Both the position numbers and the translations under genes were made by a program. The notes under the pieces were generated by a model, which saw only the letters and a list, made by a program, of their open reading frames with translations, did not search any database and was not told the DNA's origin. From the NCBI GenBank assembly GCA_964486625.1, contig CAZANW010000014.1, forward strand, positions 1 through 34,490: 34,490 nucleotides of DNA. Direction: 5' to 3'. The DNA is from JAWCQZ01 sp964486625 (GTDB lineage: Archaea > Halobacteriota > Syntropharchaeia > JACQPP01). This document shows positions 21,811-29,317 of the stretch, one piece after another. Position 1 is the first letter of the stretch; each line of letters opens with the position of its first letter.

Positions 21811-23094
21811 ATGGCCCTCCCCGCGCCCGTCCGCGCCCACATCCGCCGGGCCTTCGTCCGGCCGCCCCCCTTCGTCCCCGGGAAAACCCGGATTCCCCTG
21901 ATGGTCCCGCAGTTCGGCCCCGAGGAGATCGAGGCGGCCCTCCAGGTCCTCCTCAGCGGCCGCGTCACCATGGGGAAGAACGTCGAGGCCTTCGAGCGCC
22001 GCTTCGCGCGCTACCTGGACGTCTCCCACGCCATCATGGTGAACTCCGGGTCGTCGGCGAACCTCCTCGCCCTCTCCCTCCTGGGGCTGGAGAAGGAGCG
22101 CCCCCTGTGGCCCGGGGACGAGGTCATCACCCCCGCGGTGACGTGGGCCACCACGGTCTACCCCATCGCCCAGGTCGGCTGCGTCCCCATCCTGGTGGAC
22201 GTGGAACTGCCGAGTTACAACATCAGCATCGAATCCGTCACCCGGGCCCTGGGCAAGAGGACGCGGGCCCTCTTCCCGGTCCACCTCCTCGGGAACCCCG
22301 TGGACATGAAGCCCCTGGTCGAACTGGCCGAGGAGCGCGACCTCTTCCTGGTGGAGGACACGTGCGAGAGCCACGGCGCCGAGGTCGGGGGGCGGAAGGC
22401 CGGGACCTTCGGAGACGTGGGGACGTTCAGTTTCTTCCTCTCCCACCACATCACCACCATCGAGGGGGGGATGGTGGTCACGAACCGGGAGGAACTCGCC
22501 GAGTGGGCCCGGGCCACCCGGGTCTTCGGCATGGCCCGCCCCCTGCGGCAGAGGGAGACCTACTGGAAGCGCTACCCCCACATCGACCCGCGCTACCTCT
22601 TCGTCTACCCCGGCTACAACTTCCGCCCCATGGAGACCCAGGGGGCCTTCGGCCTCCGGCAGTTGGGCCGCCTGGAGCCCTTCATCCGAATCCGGCGGGA
22701 GAACGCGCGCTACTGGAACCGCCTTCTCGACCCCTACCGGGACCTCCTGATTCTCCCCGAGGAGCGGCCCGGGACCCGGCACGTCTGGTTCGGCTACCCC
22801 CTGACGGTCCGCCCCGGAACCCCCTTCACCCGCGAGGAGATTGTCGCCCACCTGGAGAAGAACGGCATCGAGACCCGCCCCATCATGGCGGGGAACATGG
22901 GGGAGCAGCCCGCGATGGACCACGTGCCCCATCTGGTGGCGGGCTCCCTGCCCAACGCCCGGCTGGTGATGCGGAACTCCTTCTTCTTCGGCAACCACCA
23001 GGGAATCGGGAAGCGGGAGCGGGAGTTCATCGGGGAAGTGCTGTGCGGATTCTTGGAGCGGAAGGGGCGCCGGGGGAGAAAGGCCAGGCGCTGA
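21811..23094 (+). CDS. DegT-family PLP enzyme with Lys-to-His change, ColD-like sugar 3-dehydratase
   Basis: A 427-residue fold-type I PLP protein of the DegT/DnrJ/EryC1/StrS family: NSGSSANLLALSLLG (78-92) binds cofactor phosphate and VEDTCESHGA (181-190) holds the Asp for the PLP ring. Where aminotransferases have the Schiff-base Lys, it reads FSFFLSHHITTIEGGM, with His212 at the Lys position. That replacement marks sugar 3-dehydratases such as ColD, which uses His188 to remove the 3-OH of GDP-4-keto-6-deoxymannose with glutamate as amino donor. The Fe-S cysteines of the E1/RfbH type are absent, which favours the ColD branch. The Gmd gene nearby makes exactly ColD's substrate. The N-terminus has about 25 extra residues. 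Converges with the GT2 gene, 4 bases apart. Confidence 0.8.
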   Translation: MALPAPVRAHIRRAFVRPPPFVPGKTRIPLMVPQFGPEEIEAALQVLLSGRVTMGKNVEAFERRFARYLDVSHAIMVNSGSSANLLALSLLGLEKERPLWPGDEVITPAVTWATTVYPIAQVGCVPILVDVELPSYNISIESVTRALGKRTRALFPVHLLGNPVDMKPLVELAEERDLFLVEDTCESHGAEVGGRKAGTFGDVGTFSFFLSHHITTIEGGMVVTNREELAEWARATRVFGMARPLRQRETYWKRYPHIDPRYLFVYPGYNFRPMETQGAFGLRQLGRLEPFIRIRRENARYWNRLLDPYRDLLILPEERPGTRHVWFGYPLTVRPGTPFTREEIVAHLEKNGIETRPIMAGNMGEQPAMDHVPHLVAGSLPNARLVMRNSFFFGNHQGIGKREREFIGEVLCGFLERKGRRGRKARR

Positions 23095-23098
23095 GGCG

Positions 23099-23806
23099 TC
23101 ACCGGCCTCGGTCCAGGAATCTGCGGCCCATAAACAGTTCCCGGATGATGGCGCGGGCGAAGAAGAGCCCCATTTTCCACGTCTTGCTTTTCGTCTTCGT
23201 TCCTTCCGCCCGCGGGAACTCAATCGTCGGAATCTCCGTGATGCGGTACCCGAGTTTCTTGCAGCGGATGGTCATCTGCATCTCAATCTCGTAGTAGGTG
23301 GCGTCCAGGTTCAGCCGCTCCATCACGGAGCGCCGGACCCCCCGGTAGCCGTTGATGGAGTCGGTGACTTTCGGGCCCTTCCACAGCCGGTTCACCAGGA
23401 CGGTGAAGACGTTGTCCCCGAGGCGCCGGATGCGCAGGGGGTCGTCCGAGTCGTCGCTCTGCGCCCCGGGCATGAAGCGGGAGGCAATCACCAGGTCGTA
23501 GCCCTCGTTGAGGCGCCCGACAATCTTGGGGATGTCCCGGGGGTCCTCGTTGCCGTCCGGGGAGAAGAAAATGGCCGCGTCCCCGGAGGCGAGCTGCCCC
23601 CCCAGAATCATCGCGCTCCCCCGCCCCTTCCCCTGCTGCCGGACCACGCGGACCCCCCTCCCCTGCAGGAACTCCACGGTCCCGTCGGTGGAGCCGCCGT
23701 CGATTCCGAGAATCTCGTCCACCGAGTCCCGGGGAATCTTGTCGAAGACGGCCCGGAGTCCCTCCACCTCGTTCAGGGTCAGAATCACCAGGGAGGTCCG
23801 GGGCAT
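23099..23806 (-). CDS. GT2 glycosyltransferase, dolichol-phosphate mannosyltransferase-like
   Basis: A 235-residue GT-A enzyme: SLVILTLNEVEGL at the N-terminus, DEILGIDGGSTDGTVE, GKGRGSAMILGGQLASGD and IFFSPDGNEDPRDIPKIV, the last replacing the usual DADLQHPP metal site. Later SINGYRGVRRSVM and YEIEMQMTIRCKKLGYRI match the polyprenyl-phosphate hexosyltransferase group. There is no C-terminal membrane domain. It probably charges a polyprenyl phosphate with a sugar, perhaps mannose from GDP-mannose, the same pool Gmd uses. The ATG at 23806 gives the canonical start, with a TATA-like CCTTTTAGG about 26 bases upstream. It lies on the opposite strand inside the sugar locus. Confidence 0.85.
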   Translation of the reverse strand: MPRTSLVILTLNEVEGLRAVFDKIPRDSVDEILGIDGGSTDGTVEFLQGRGVRVVRQQGKGRGSAMILGGQLASGDAAIFFSPDGNEDPRDIPKIVGRLNEGYDLVIASRFMPGAQSDDSDDPLRIRRLGDNVFTVLVNRLWKGPKVTDSINGYRGVRRSVMERLNLDATYYEIEMQMTIRCKKLGYRITEIPTIEFPRAEGTKTKSKTWKMGLFFARAIIRELFMGRRFLDRGR

Positions 23807-23827
23807 GGCGCGGCTCTTCTTCGGGGT

Positions 23828-23836
23828 CCTAAAAGG
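23828..23836 (-). promoter_or_regulatory. TATA-like promoter of the GT2 gene
   Basis: CCTTTTAGG on the minus strand, centred 26 bases before the ATG at 23806. Confidence 0.5.
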
Positions 23837-23858
23837 CTTTCGACGCGTTTGGAAAGAG

Positions 23859-23867
23859 GATATAAGG
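23859..23867 (+). promoter_or_regulatory. TATA box of gmd
   Basis: GATATAAGG is centred 26 bases before the gmd ATG at 23889, giving leaderless spacing. It is arranged back to back with the GT2 promoter. Confidence 0.6.
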
Positions 23868-23888
23868 CGCCGCGCATTCCTGGGGGAG

Positions 23889-24929
23889 ATGCCCCGGGCC
23901 CTCATCACCGGAGTCACCGGACAGGACGGCTCCTACCTCGCGGAACTGCTCCTCCACGAAGGCTACGAGGTCCACGGGCTCATCCGCCGCTCCAGCAGTT
24001 TCAACACGGGCCGCGTCTCCCACATCTTCACCGACCCCCACACGCCGGGGGCCAAGTTCTTCCTCCACTACGGCGACCTCTCCGACAGCGGGGTCCTGGG
24101 CCACCTCATCTACAACATCAAGCCCGACGAGATTTACCACCTGGCAGCCCAGAGCCACGTCCGGGTGAGTTTCGACATGCCCGAGTACACCGGGGACATC
24201 ACGGCCCTCGGGACCACGCGGCTGCTGGAGGCCATCCGGCGGAGCGAAATCAAGACCCGGTTCTACCAGGCCTCCAGCAGCGAGATGTTCGGGGCCTCCC
24301 CCCCGCCCCAGAACGAGGCCACCCCCCTCCGCCCCCGGAGCCCCTACGCGGCCGCCAAGGTCTACAGCTACTGGATGGTCACCAACTACCGGGCGGGCTA
24401 CGGCCTCCACGCGTCGAACGGAATTCTTTTCAACCACGAGTCCCCCCGGCGGGGGGAGACCTTCGTGACCCGGAAGGTGGCCCGGGCCGTCGCCGCCATC
24501 CGGGCCAAGAAGGAGAAAGTCGTCTACCTGGGGAACCTGAAGGCCAAGCGGGACTGGGGATACGCGCCGGAGTATGTGGAGGGCATGAAGCGCATCCTCC
24601 GCCGGAAGGAGCCCGGGGACTACGTCCTCGGGACGGGAGCCTCCCACACGGTCCAGGAGTTCGTGGAGGCCGCCTTCTCCTACGCGGGCCTCCGCTGGAA
24701 GGAGCACGTGAAGATTGACCCCCGCTACTTCCGCCCCACGGAGACCGAGGACCTGCGGGCCGACGCGAGAAAGGCGGAGGAGGAACTGGAGTGGAAGCCC
24801 CGGGTCACGTTCCGGGAACTGGTCAAGATTCTGGTGGACCACGAGATGGCCGCCCTCGGCCTCGACCCGCCGGGGGAGGGCATCGCCTTCCTGAAGGGCA
24901 ACGGCTTCTCGTGGCTCCGGAGGCCGTAG
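23889..24929 (+). CDS. gmd: GDP-mannose 4,6-dehydratase
   Basis: A 346-residue extended short-chain dehydrogenase: Rossmann motif GVTGQDGSYLAELLL, RRSSSFNTGRVSHIF, HYGDLSDSGVL, HLAAQSHVRVSFDMPEYTGDI, SSSEMFGASP and the catalytic YAAAK. These are the signature blocks of Gmd, which converts GDP-D-mannose to GDP-4-keto-6-deoxy-D-mannose using NADP+. Length is typical. The product is the branch-point substrate for GDP-fucose synthase, perosamine synthase, or ColD followed by ColC; the ColD-like gene just upstream and the epimerase gene 6 bases downstream suggest the last. Confidence 0.94.
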   Translation: MPRALITGVTGQDGSYLAELLLHEGYEVHGLIRRSSSFNTGRVSHIFTDPHTPGAKFFLHYGDLSDSGVLGHLIYNIKPDEIYHLAAQSHVRVSFDMPEYTGDITALGTTRLLEAIRRSEIKTRFYQASSSEMFGASPPPQNEATPLRPRSPYAAAKVYSYWMVTNYRAGYGLHASNGILFNHESPRRGETFVTRKVARAVAAIRAKKEKVVYLGNLKAKRDWGYAPEYVEGMKRILRRKEPGDYVLGTGASHTVQEFVEAAFSYAGLRWKEHVKIDPRYFRPTETEDLRADARKAEEELEWKPRVTFRELVKILVDHEMAALGLDPPGEGIAFLKGNGFSWLRRP

Positions 24930-24935
24930 CGCGCG

Positions 24936-25883
24936 ATGGCGGACGCGCTCGACTTCCGGCAGAAGCGCATCCTGGTGACGGGGGGCGCGGGCTTCCTGGG
25001 CTCCCACGTGGTGGAGGGGCTGGCCCGGCGCGGGGTCCCCTCCGGGAACATCCGGGTCCCGAGGAGCAACACCCTCGACCTGCGGAACGAGGCAAACTGC
25101 CGAAAGGCGGTGGAGGGCATCGACGTCGTGCTCCACATCGCCGCCCACCTGGGGGGCATCGCCTACAACATCAAGAATCCGGTCCCCCTCCTGCACGACA
25201 ACCTGCTCATGAACCTCCACCTGATGGAGGCCGCCCGCGTCGCGGGGGTGGAGAAGTTCGTGGGGGTCTCCTCGGTGTGCGCCTACCCCAAGTTCGCGCG
25301 GATGCCGTTCCGGGAGGAGGACGTCTGGAGCGGCTACCCGGAGGAGACCAACGCGCCCTACGGCATCGCCAAACGGGTGCTGGCGGTCCAGGCGGAGGCC
25401 TACCGGGCGCAATACGGCTTCAACGCCGTGACCCTCCTCCCCGCGAACCTCTACGGCCCCCGGGACAACTTCGACCTCGAGACCTCCCACGTGATTGCCG
25501 CCCTGACCCGGAAGATGGTGGAGGCGGTGGACGCGGGGACCCCCGAGGTGGTGGTGTGGGGCACGGGGAACGCGGGCCGCGAGTTCCTCTTCGTCGAGGA
25601 TTGCGCCGAGGGCATCCTCCTGGCGGCGGAGCGCTACGACAAGTCCGACCCGGTGAACCTGGCCACCGGGCAGGAGATTCGAATCCGCGAGTTGGTGGAG
25701 ATTCTGAAGAAGGTCACGGGCTTCCAGGGCTCCATCTGCTGGGACACGAGCCGCCCCGACGGCCAGCCCCGGCGCCTCTTCGACACCAAGCGGGCTCACC
25801 GGGAGTTCGGCTTCCGCGCCCGCACCGGGTTCCGGGAGGGGCTGGAGAAGACCGTCCGCTGGTTCCGGGAGAACCGCCCATAG
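24936..25883 (+). CDS. GDP-L-fucose synthase / GDP-L-colitose synthase (ColC) family epimerase-reductase
   Basis: A 315-residue SDR of the GDP-4-keto-6-deoxymannose epimerase-reductase family: Rossmann motif TGGAGFLGSH (15-24), HIAAHLGGIAYNIKNP, SSVCAYPK with Cys115, YGIAK (Tyr142, Lys146), and LPANLYGPRDNFD followed by ETSHVI with His185. Cys115 and His185 match the acid/base pair used for epimerisation. With Gmd alone it would make GDP-L-fucose; with a ColD-type 3-dehydratase it would act on the 3-deoxy intermediate as ColC, giving GDP-L-colitose. Sequence does not separate the two. It starts 6 bases after gmd. Confidence 0.85.
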   Translation: MADALDFRQKRILVTGGAGFLGSHVVEGLARRGVPSGNIRVPRSNTLDLRNEANCRKAVEGIDVVLHIAAHLGGIAYNIKNPVPLLHDNLLMNLHLMEAARVAGVEKFVGVSSVCAYPKFARMPFREEDVWSGYPEETNAPYGIAKRVLAVQAEAYRAQYGFNAVTLLPANLYGPRDNFDLETSHVIAALTRKMVEAVDAGTPEVVVWGTGNAGREFLFVEDCAEGILLAAERYDKSDPVNLATGQEIRIRELVEILKKVTGFQGSICWDTSRPDGQPRRLFDTKRAHREFGFRARTGFREGLEKTVRWFRENRP

Positions 25884-25932
25884 TTGCCACTCCCCTCGGA
25901 AACCCTCTCGTCCCGTCGGCGGCGGTTGGAAT

Positions 25933-26901
25933 TCACTCAATCTTCTGCAGGGGCCGGCGCCCCATCTCCACGGTGGCGATGAGAAGCCCGGGAACGATGT
26001 AGAACGGCGCGTGGACGGCCCGGTCGACGAAGGGGATGGCCGCGGCCTGGGCGGGGGGAATCCCGACCACGCCCACCAGGAGGGAGGTCGCCCCCAGTTC
26101 CAGGAGGCCCAGTCCCCCGGGAGTGATGGGAATCGCCGAGGCGAGGTAGGCGGCCGGGACGATGAAGGCCATGGTGGAGAGCGGGACGTCGGCCCCCAGG
26201 CCGCGCGCCACCAGGGTCCACCGCAGGATGCTGAGGCTCCAGAAGAGGGCGGTGAGGGCCAGGACGGGGACCAGCCGCCGGGGCTGGAGGGCCTCCCGGC
26301 CGGAGGCGAAGAAGGTCGCCGCCGGGTTGGCCTCGAAGAGGCGCAGGCGGCGCAGGGGCCGCAGGAGAATCTGGAACAGCCTCTCCCCGGCCTTGGGGAA
26401 CCGGGAGAGGACCAGGATGAGGGCCAGCAGGGACCCGGCGGTCAGGAGGGGCACGGCCAGGAGGAGCACGAGGCCCCGGGTCGGGAGCAGTTCGACGAGG
26501 GTCGCCGAGGTGAGGAGGGCGGCGGAGGCGATGACCACGACGTCCAGGAGCCGCTCCACGGCCCAGACGGGGAGGGTGGCCGCGAACTCCCCCACCCCGT
26601 CCTTCTTCGCCATGTAGGCCCGGAAGGCGTCCCCGGCCCGCCCGGGCGTGAACTCGGCCATCGCCTGCCCCGCCAGGACGGCCCGCATGGAGCGGCGGAA
26701 GGAGTAGGGGCCCAAAGGGGAGAGGAGGAACCGCCACCGGATTCCCACGACGGCGAGGCCCGTCACGTAGGTGGGGATGGAGAGGCCCAGATACTCGATG
26801 CGCATCTGGCGAATGGCTTGGAGAAAGTTGCCGGTCCCCACCCACGCCACCAGGAGGACGACCATGGCCGCGGCCGCCAGGTAGCGGAGGTAGCGCCACA
26901 T
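25933..26901 (-). CDS. AglD/UPF0104-type polytopic membrane protein
   Basis: A 322-residue membrane protein of the lysylphosphatidylglycerol synthase-TM/UPF0104 family with about eight helices and the conserved blocks FTPGRAGDAFRAYM, WAVERLLDVVVI and IPITPGGLGLLELG. In archaea related domains occur with surface-glycan glycosyltransferases (AglD-like), so a role in lipid-linked sugar handling is inferred from its place beside the gmd genes. The ATG at 26901 lies 17 bases from the second N gap with no stop between, so the N-terminus could extend into unsequenced DNA. Convergent with the epimerase gene. Confidence 0.82.
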   Translation of the reverse strand: MWRYLRYLAAAAMVVLLVAWVGTGNFLQAIRQMRIEYLGLSIPTYVTGLAVVGIRWRFLLSPLGPYSFRRSMRAVLAGQAMAEFTPGRAGDAFRAYMAKKDGVGEFAATLPVWAVERLLDVVVIASAALLTSATLVELLPTRGLVLLLAVPLLTAGSLLALILVLSRFPKAGERLFQILLRPLRRLRLFEANPAATFFASGREALQPRRLVPVLALTALFWSLSILRWTLVARGLGADVPLSTMAFIVPAAYLASAIPITPGGLGLLELGATSLLVGVVGIPPAQAAAIPFVDRAVHAPFYIVPGLLIATVEMGRRPLQKIE

Positions 26902-26918
26902 GGGGCCACCCAGGGGCT

Positions 26919-27018
26919 NNNNNNNNNNNNNNNNNNNNNNNNNNNNNNNNNNNNNNNNNNNNNNNNNNNNNNNNNNNNNNNNNNNNNNNNNNNNNNNNNN
27001 NNNNNNNNNNNNNNNNNN
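26919..27018. other. Assembly gap of 100 Ns
   Basis: A fixed-length N run between the AglD-like gene and the truncated dehydratase. Unlike the gap in mre11, its two flanks share no visible overlap, so it hides real sequence of unknown length. Confidence 0.9.
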
Positions 27019-27332
27019 ATCTTCGCCGCCATGATGAAGTCGTTCTCCGACAGGCCGCCGATGGCGTGGGTGGTCAGTTCGATGCGAATCCAGTTGTAGG
27101 TGATGCGCATGTCGGGGTGGTGGGCCTCCTCCTCAGCGAGGAGCGCAATCTGGCTGAAGAGGCCCCACGCCTGCTTGAAGTCCTTCAGCCGCCACTCCTT
27201 CCGGAGTTTCTTTCCGTCCACCAGGGACCAGCCGGGGACCTGGAGCAGGCAGGCCTGCGCCTCGCTCTCCCCCATGGGAGGGACCCCCCCCTCGCACGGC
27301 TGGCAGTGCTTCTTGGCGAGTTCGACGGCCAC
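27019..27332 (-). CDS. Pterin-4a-carbinolamine dehydratase-like protein, 3' end cut by gap
   Basis: At least 104 residues of the PCD/DCoH (PhhB) family: SEAQACLLQVPGWSLVDGKKLRKEW, then FKQAWGLFSQIALLAEEEAHHPDMRITYN and IELTTHAIGGLSENDFIMAAK. EEAHHPD followed by THAIGGLSENDF is the family active-site signature. The usual end (IDxL) would fall just inside the N gap, so only a few residues are probably missing. In archaea PCD homologues may act in molybdopterin or pterin metabolism rather than with an aromatic hydroxylase. GTG start, with a TATA-like CTTTAAAC (27355-27362, minus) 26 bases upstream. The first 20 residues (KKHCQPCEGG) are an N-terminal extension common in the family. Confidence 0.88.
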
Positions 27333-27354
27333 AACATTAGGTAGGACGGCCGGA

Positions 27355-27362
27355 GTTTAAAG
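27355..27362 (-). promoter_or_regulatory. TATA-like promoter of the dehydratase gene
   Basis: Minus-strand CTTTAAAC is centred about 26 bases before the GTG at 27332. It is too close to the nadC ATG (27370) to serve that gene. Confidence 0.5.
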
Positions 27363-27369
27363 AAGTCCC

Positions 27370-28239
27370 ATGGGAACCCAGTCCCCCCCGAATCGGACCC
27401 TCCTCGCCTTCCTGCGCGAGGACCTCGGCCGCGGGGACGTCACCACGCGGGCGGTCGTCCCGGCGGGCCACCGCTCCCGGGGCGTCGTGCGGCTCAAGGA
27501 GAGGGCCGTCGTCGCCGGCCTCCGGGAGGCCGCGCGTCTCTTCCGCCTGGCCGGGGCCCGGGCCCGCCCCCGGGTCCGGGAGGGGGCGTGGGTCCGGGCC
27601 GGAGCCTCCGTCCTCGAGGTCTCGGGCCCCACCCGGGCCATCCTCGCGGCCGAGCGGACCGCCCTGAACCTCCTCCAGCGGATGTCCGGCGTCGCCACCG
27701 AGACCCGGAGGTGCGCCGACATCGCCCGGCGGGCCCGCCGCGGGACCCGGGTCGCGGCGACCCGCAAGACCGCCCCGGGCCTCCGCGCCTTCGACAAGCG
27801 GGCGGTGGCCCTCGGGGACGGGTGGCCCCACCGGGAGCGCCTCGACTCGGCCATCCTGGTCAAGGACAACCACATCGCGGCCGCGGGCTCCCTGGAGGCC
27901 GCCCTCCGGCGGGCGCTCGCCGCCCGCAGGCCGGTGGAGGTGGAGGTGACCTCTCCCGGGGACGCCCTCCTCGCTGCCCGCCTCGGGGCGAAAACCGTGA
28001 TGCTCGACAACATGGGTCCCGCCGGGGTGGCCCGGGCCCACCGCCTCCTCCGGCGGGCGGGCCTCCGCTCCCGGGTCGTCCTGGAGGCGTCGGGGGGCGT
28101 CACCCGGCGGAACCTGGCGGCCCACGCCCGGGCGGGGGCCGACGTCGTCTCCATGGGCGCCCTGACCCACTCAGTCCGGGCGGTGGACATGAGCCTGGAT
28201 GTTCTCCCCCGCCGCCCGGGCGACTTTGGAAAGGGTTAA
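27370..28239 (+). CDS. nadC: Quinolinate phosphoribosyltransferase (decarboxylating)
   Basis: A 289-residue NadC that joins quinolinate with PRPP to give nicotinate mononucleotide. Visible: LREDLGRGDVTT at the N-terminus, TRKTAPGLR (131-138), LGDGWPHRERLDSAILVKDNHI (149-169, holding His154, Arg155 and Lys165), VEVEV, VMLDNM and LEASGGV, which line the type II PRTase barrel. The usual GGG before the HR pair is GDG here. Its product also feeds CobT as phosphoribose donor. nadA follows 25 bases later with its own TATA element, so the two may be transcribed together and separately. Confidence 0.94.
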   Translation: MGTQSPPNRTLLAFLREDLGRGDVTTRAVVPAGHRSRGVVRLKERAVVAGLREAARLFRLAGARARPRVREGAWVRAGASVLEVSGPTRAILAAERTALNLLQRMSGVATETRRCADIARRARRGTRVAATRKTAPGLRAFDKRAVALGDGWPHRERLDSAILVKDNHIAAAGSLEAALRRALAARRPVEVEVTSPGDALLAARLGAKTVMLDNMGPAGVARAHRLLRRAGLRSRVVLEASGGVTRRNLAAHARAGADVVSMGALTHSVRAVDMSLDVLPRRPGDFGKG

Positions 28240-28242
28240 ACC
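28233..28242 (+). promoter_or_regulatory. TATA-like promoter of nadA overlapping the nadC stop
   Basis: GGGTTAAACC includes the nadC TAA stop and is centred 27 bases before the nadA ATG, suggesting an additional leaderless nadA transcript. Confidence 0.5.
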
Positions 28243-28264
28243 GGCTCTGAGCCCACACCCCACG

Positions 28265-29236
28265 ATGGCCGCAGTCCTCCCCTCCCCGGTTCCCGGGGGC
28301 TTCCCCCGGAAGGCCAACGGCTCCCGGAGCGAGCTGGCCGACGAGGTCCTCCGCTGGAAGGAGAGGCGGAACGCGGTGATTCTCGCCCACAACTACCAGG
28401 AGGCGGAAATCCAGGACGTGGCCGACTTCCTCGGCGACTCCCTGGGGCTGGCCCAGGCGGCGGCGAAGACGGAGGCCGACGTGATTGTGTTCGCCGGGGT
28501 CCGCTTCATGGCCGAGACCGCCGCCATCCTCAACCCCTCCAAGCGCGTCCTCATGCCCGACCCCGAGGCCGGGTGCTCCCTCGCCGACATGGTCACCGTG
28601 GAGCAGTTGCGGGCCTGGAAGGCGGCCCACCCCGGGGCGGTGGTGGTCTCCTACGTGAACACCACCGCCGACGTGAAGGCGGAGTCGGACTACTGCTGCA
28701 CCTCCACCAACGCCCTGAAGGTCATCCAGGCCATCCCCCCGGACCGGGAGATTCTGTTCCTCCCCGACAAATATCTCGGGGCCTACCTCGAGCAGAAGAC
28801 CGGCCGCAAGATGCGCATCTGGCCCGGCTACTGTCCGGTCCACGTCATGGTCCGGACCGAGGAGGTCCGGGCCCTGAAGGAGGCCCACCCGGGAGCCGAG
28901 TTCCTGATGCACCCGGAGTGCGGGTGCATGACCTCCTGCATCCACCTCGCGGACCGCGTGCTGAGCACCGAGGGGATGGTGCGCCACGTGGCCGCCTCGC
29001 CCGCCAAGGAGTTCATCGTGGGGACCGAGACCGGCATCCTCCACAAGATGGAGAAACTCCGGCCCGACGCGACCCTCTACCCTGCGGCCGAGGGGGCGGT
29101 CTGCGGCCACATGAAGCGGAACGCGCTGGAGAAGGTCCTCTGGTCCCTCCAGGACCTCCAGCACGAGGTGCGGGTCCCGGAGCCTGTGGCGTCGAGGGCG
29201 CGGCTCGCTATCGAGCGCATGCTCGCGCTGGCCTGA
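28265..29236 (+). CDS. nadA: Quinolinate synthase
   Basis: A 323-residue NadA that condenses iminoaspartate with dihydroxyacetone phosphate to quinolinate on a 4Fe-4S cluster. Cluster cysteines are recognisable as C104 (AGCSLADM), C190 (GYCPVHV) and C280 (GAVCGHMKRN). Other family blocks are ILAHNYQEAEIQDVADFLGDSL and FLPDKYLGAYLEQKTG. Length and domain arrangement (three pseudo-repeats) are normal. The ATG at 28265 is supported by promoter spacing; an upstream in-frame ATG would overlap nadC. The iminoaspartate-producing enzyme (NadB or NadX) is not in the window. Confidence 0.95.
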   Translation: MAAVLPSPVPGGFPRKANGSRSELADEVLRWKERRNAVILAHNYQEAEIQDVADFLGDSLGLAQAAAKTEADVIVFAGVRFMAETAAILNPSKRVLMPDPEAGCSLADMVTVEQLRAWKAAHPGAVVVSYVNTTADVKAESDYCCTSTNALKVIQAIPPDREILFLPDKYLGAYLEQKTGRKMRIWPGYCPVHVMVRTEEVRALKEAHPGAEFLMHPECGCMTSCIHLADRVLSTEGMVRHVAASPAKEFIVGTETGILHKMEKLRPDATLYPAAEGAVCGHMKRNALEKVLWSLQDLQHEVRVPEPVASRARLAIERMLALA

Positions 29237-29317
29237 GGCTCACCCGCGCCGCCCCGCATCTTCCCCGCTTCCGGCGCGTTCCCGGAACCTTCAATCTTCT
29301 TCCAACCACCGGGGCCC

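Noticed and set aside
21811..23094. Perosamine synthase or other sugar aminotransferase
   Set aside because: Those need the Schiff-base lysine, which is His here; adjacency to Gmd alone would otherwise have suggested it.
23829..25940. 703-codon minus-strand open frame
   Set aside because: Antisense to gmd and the epimerase gene, which are unambiguous.
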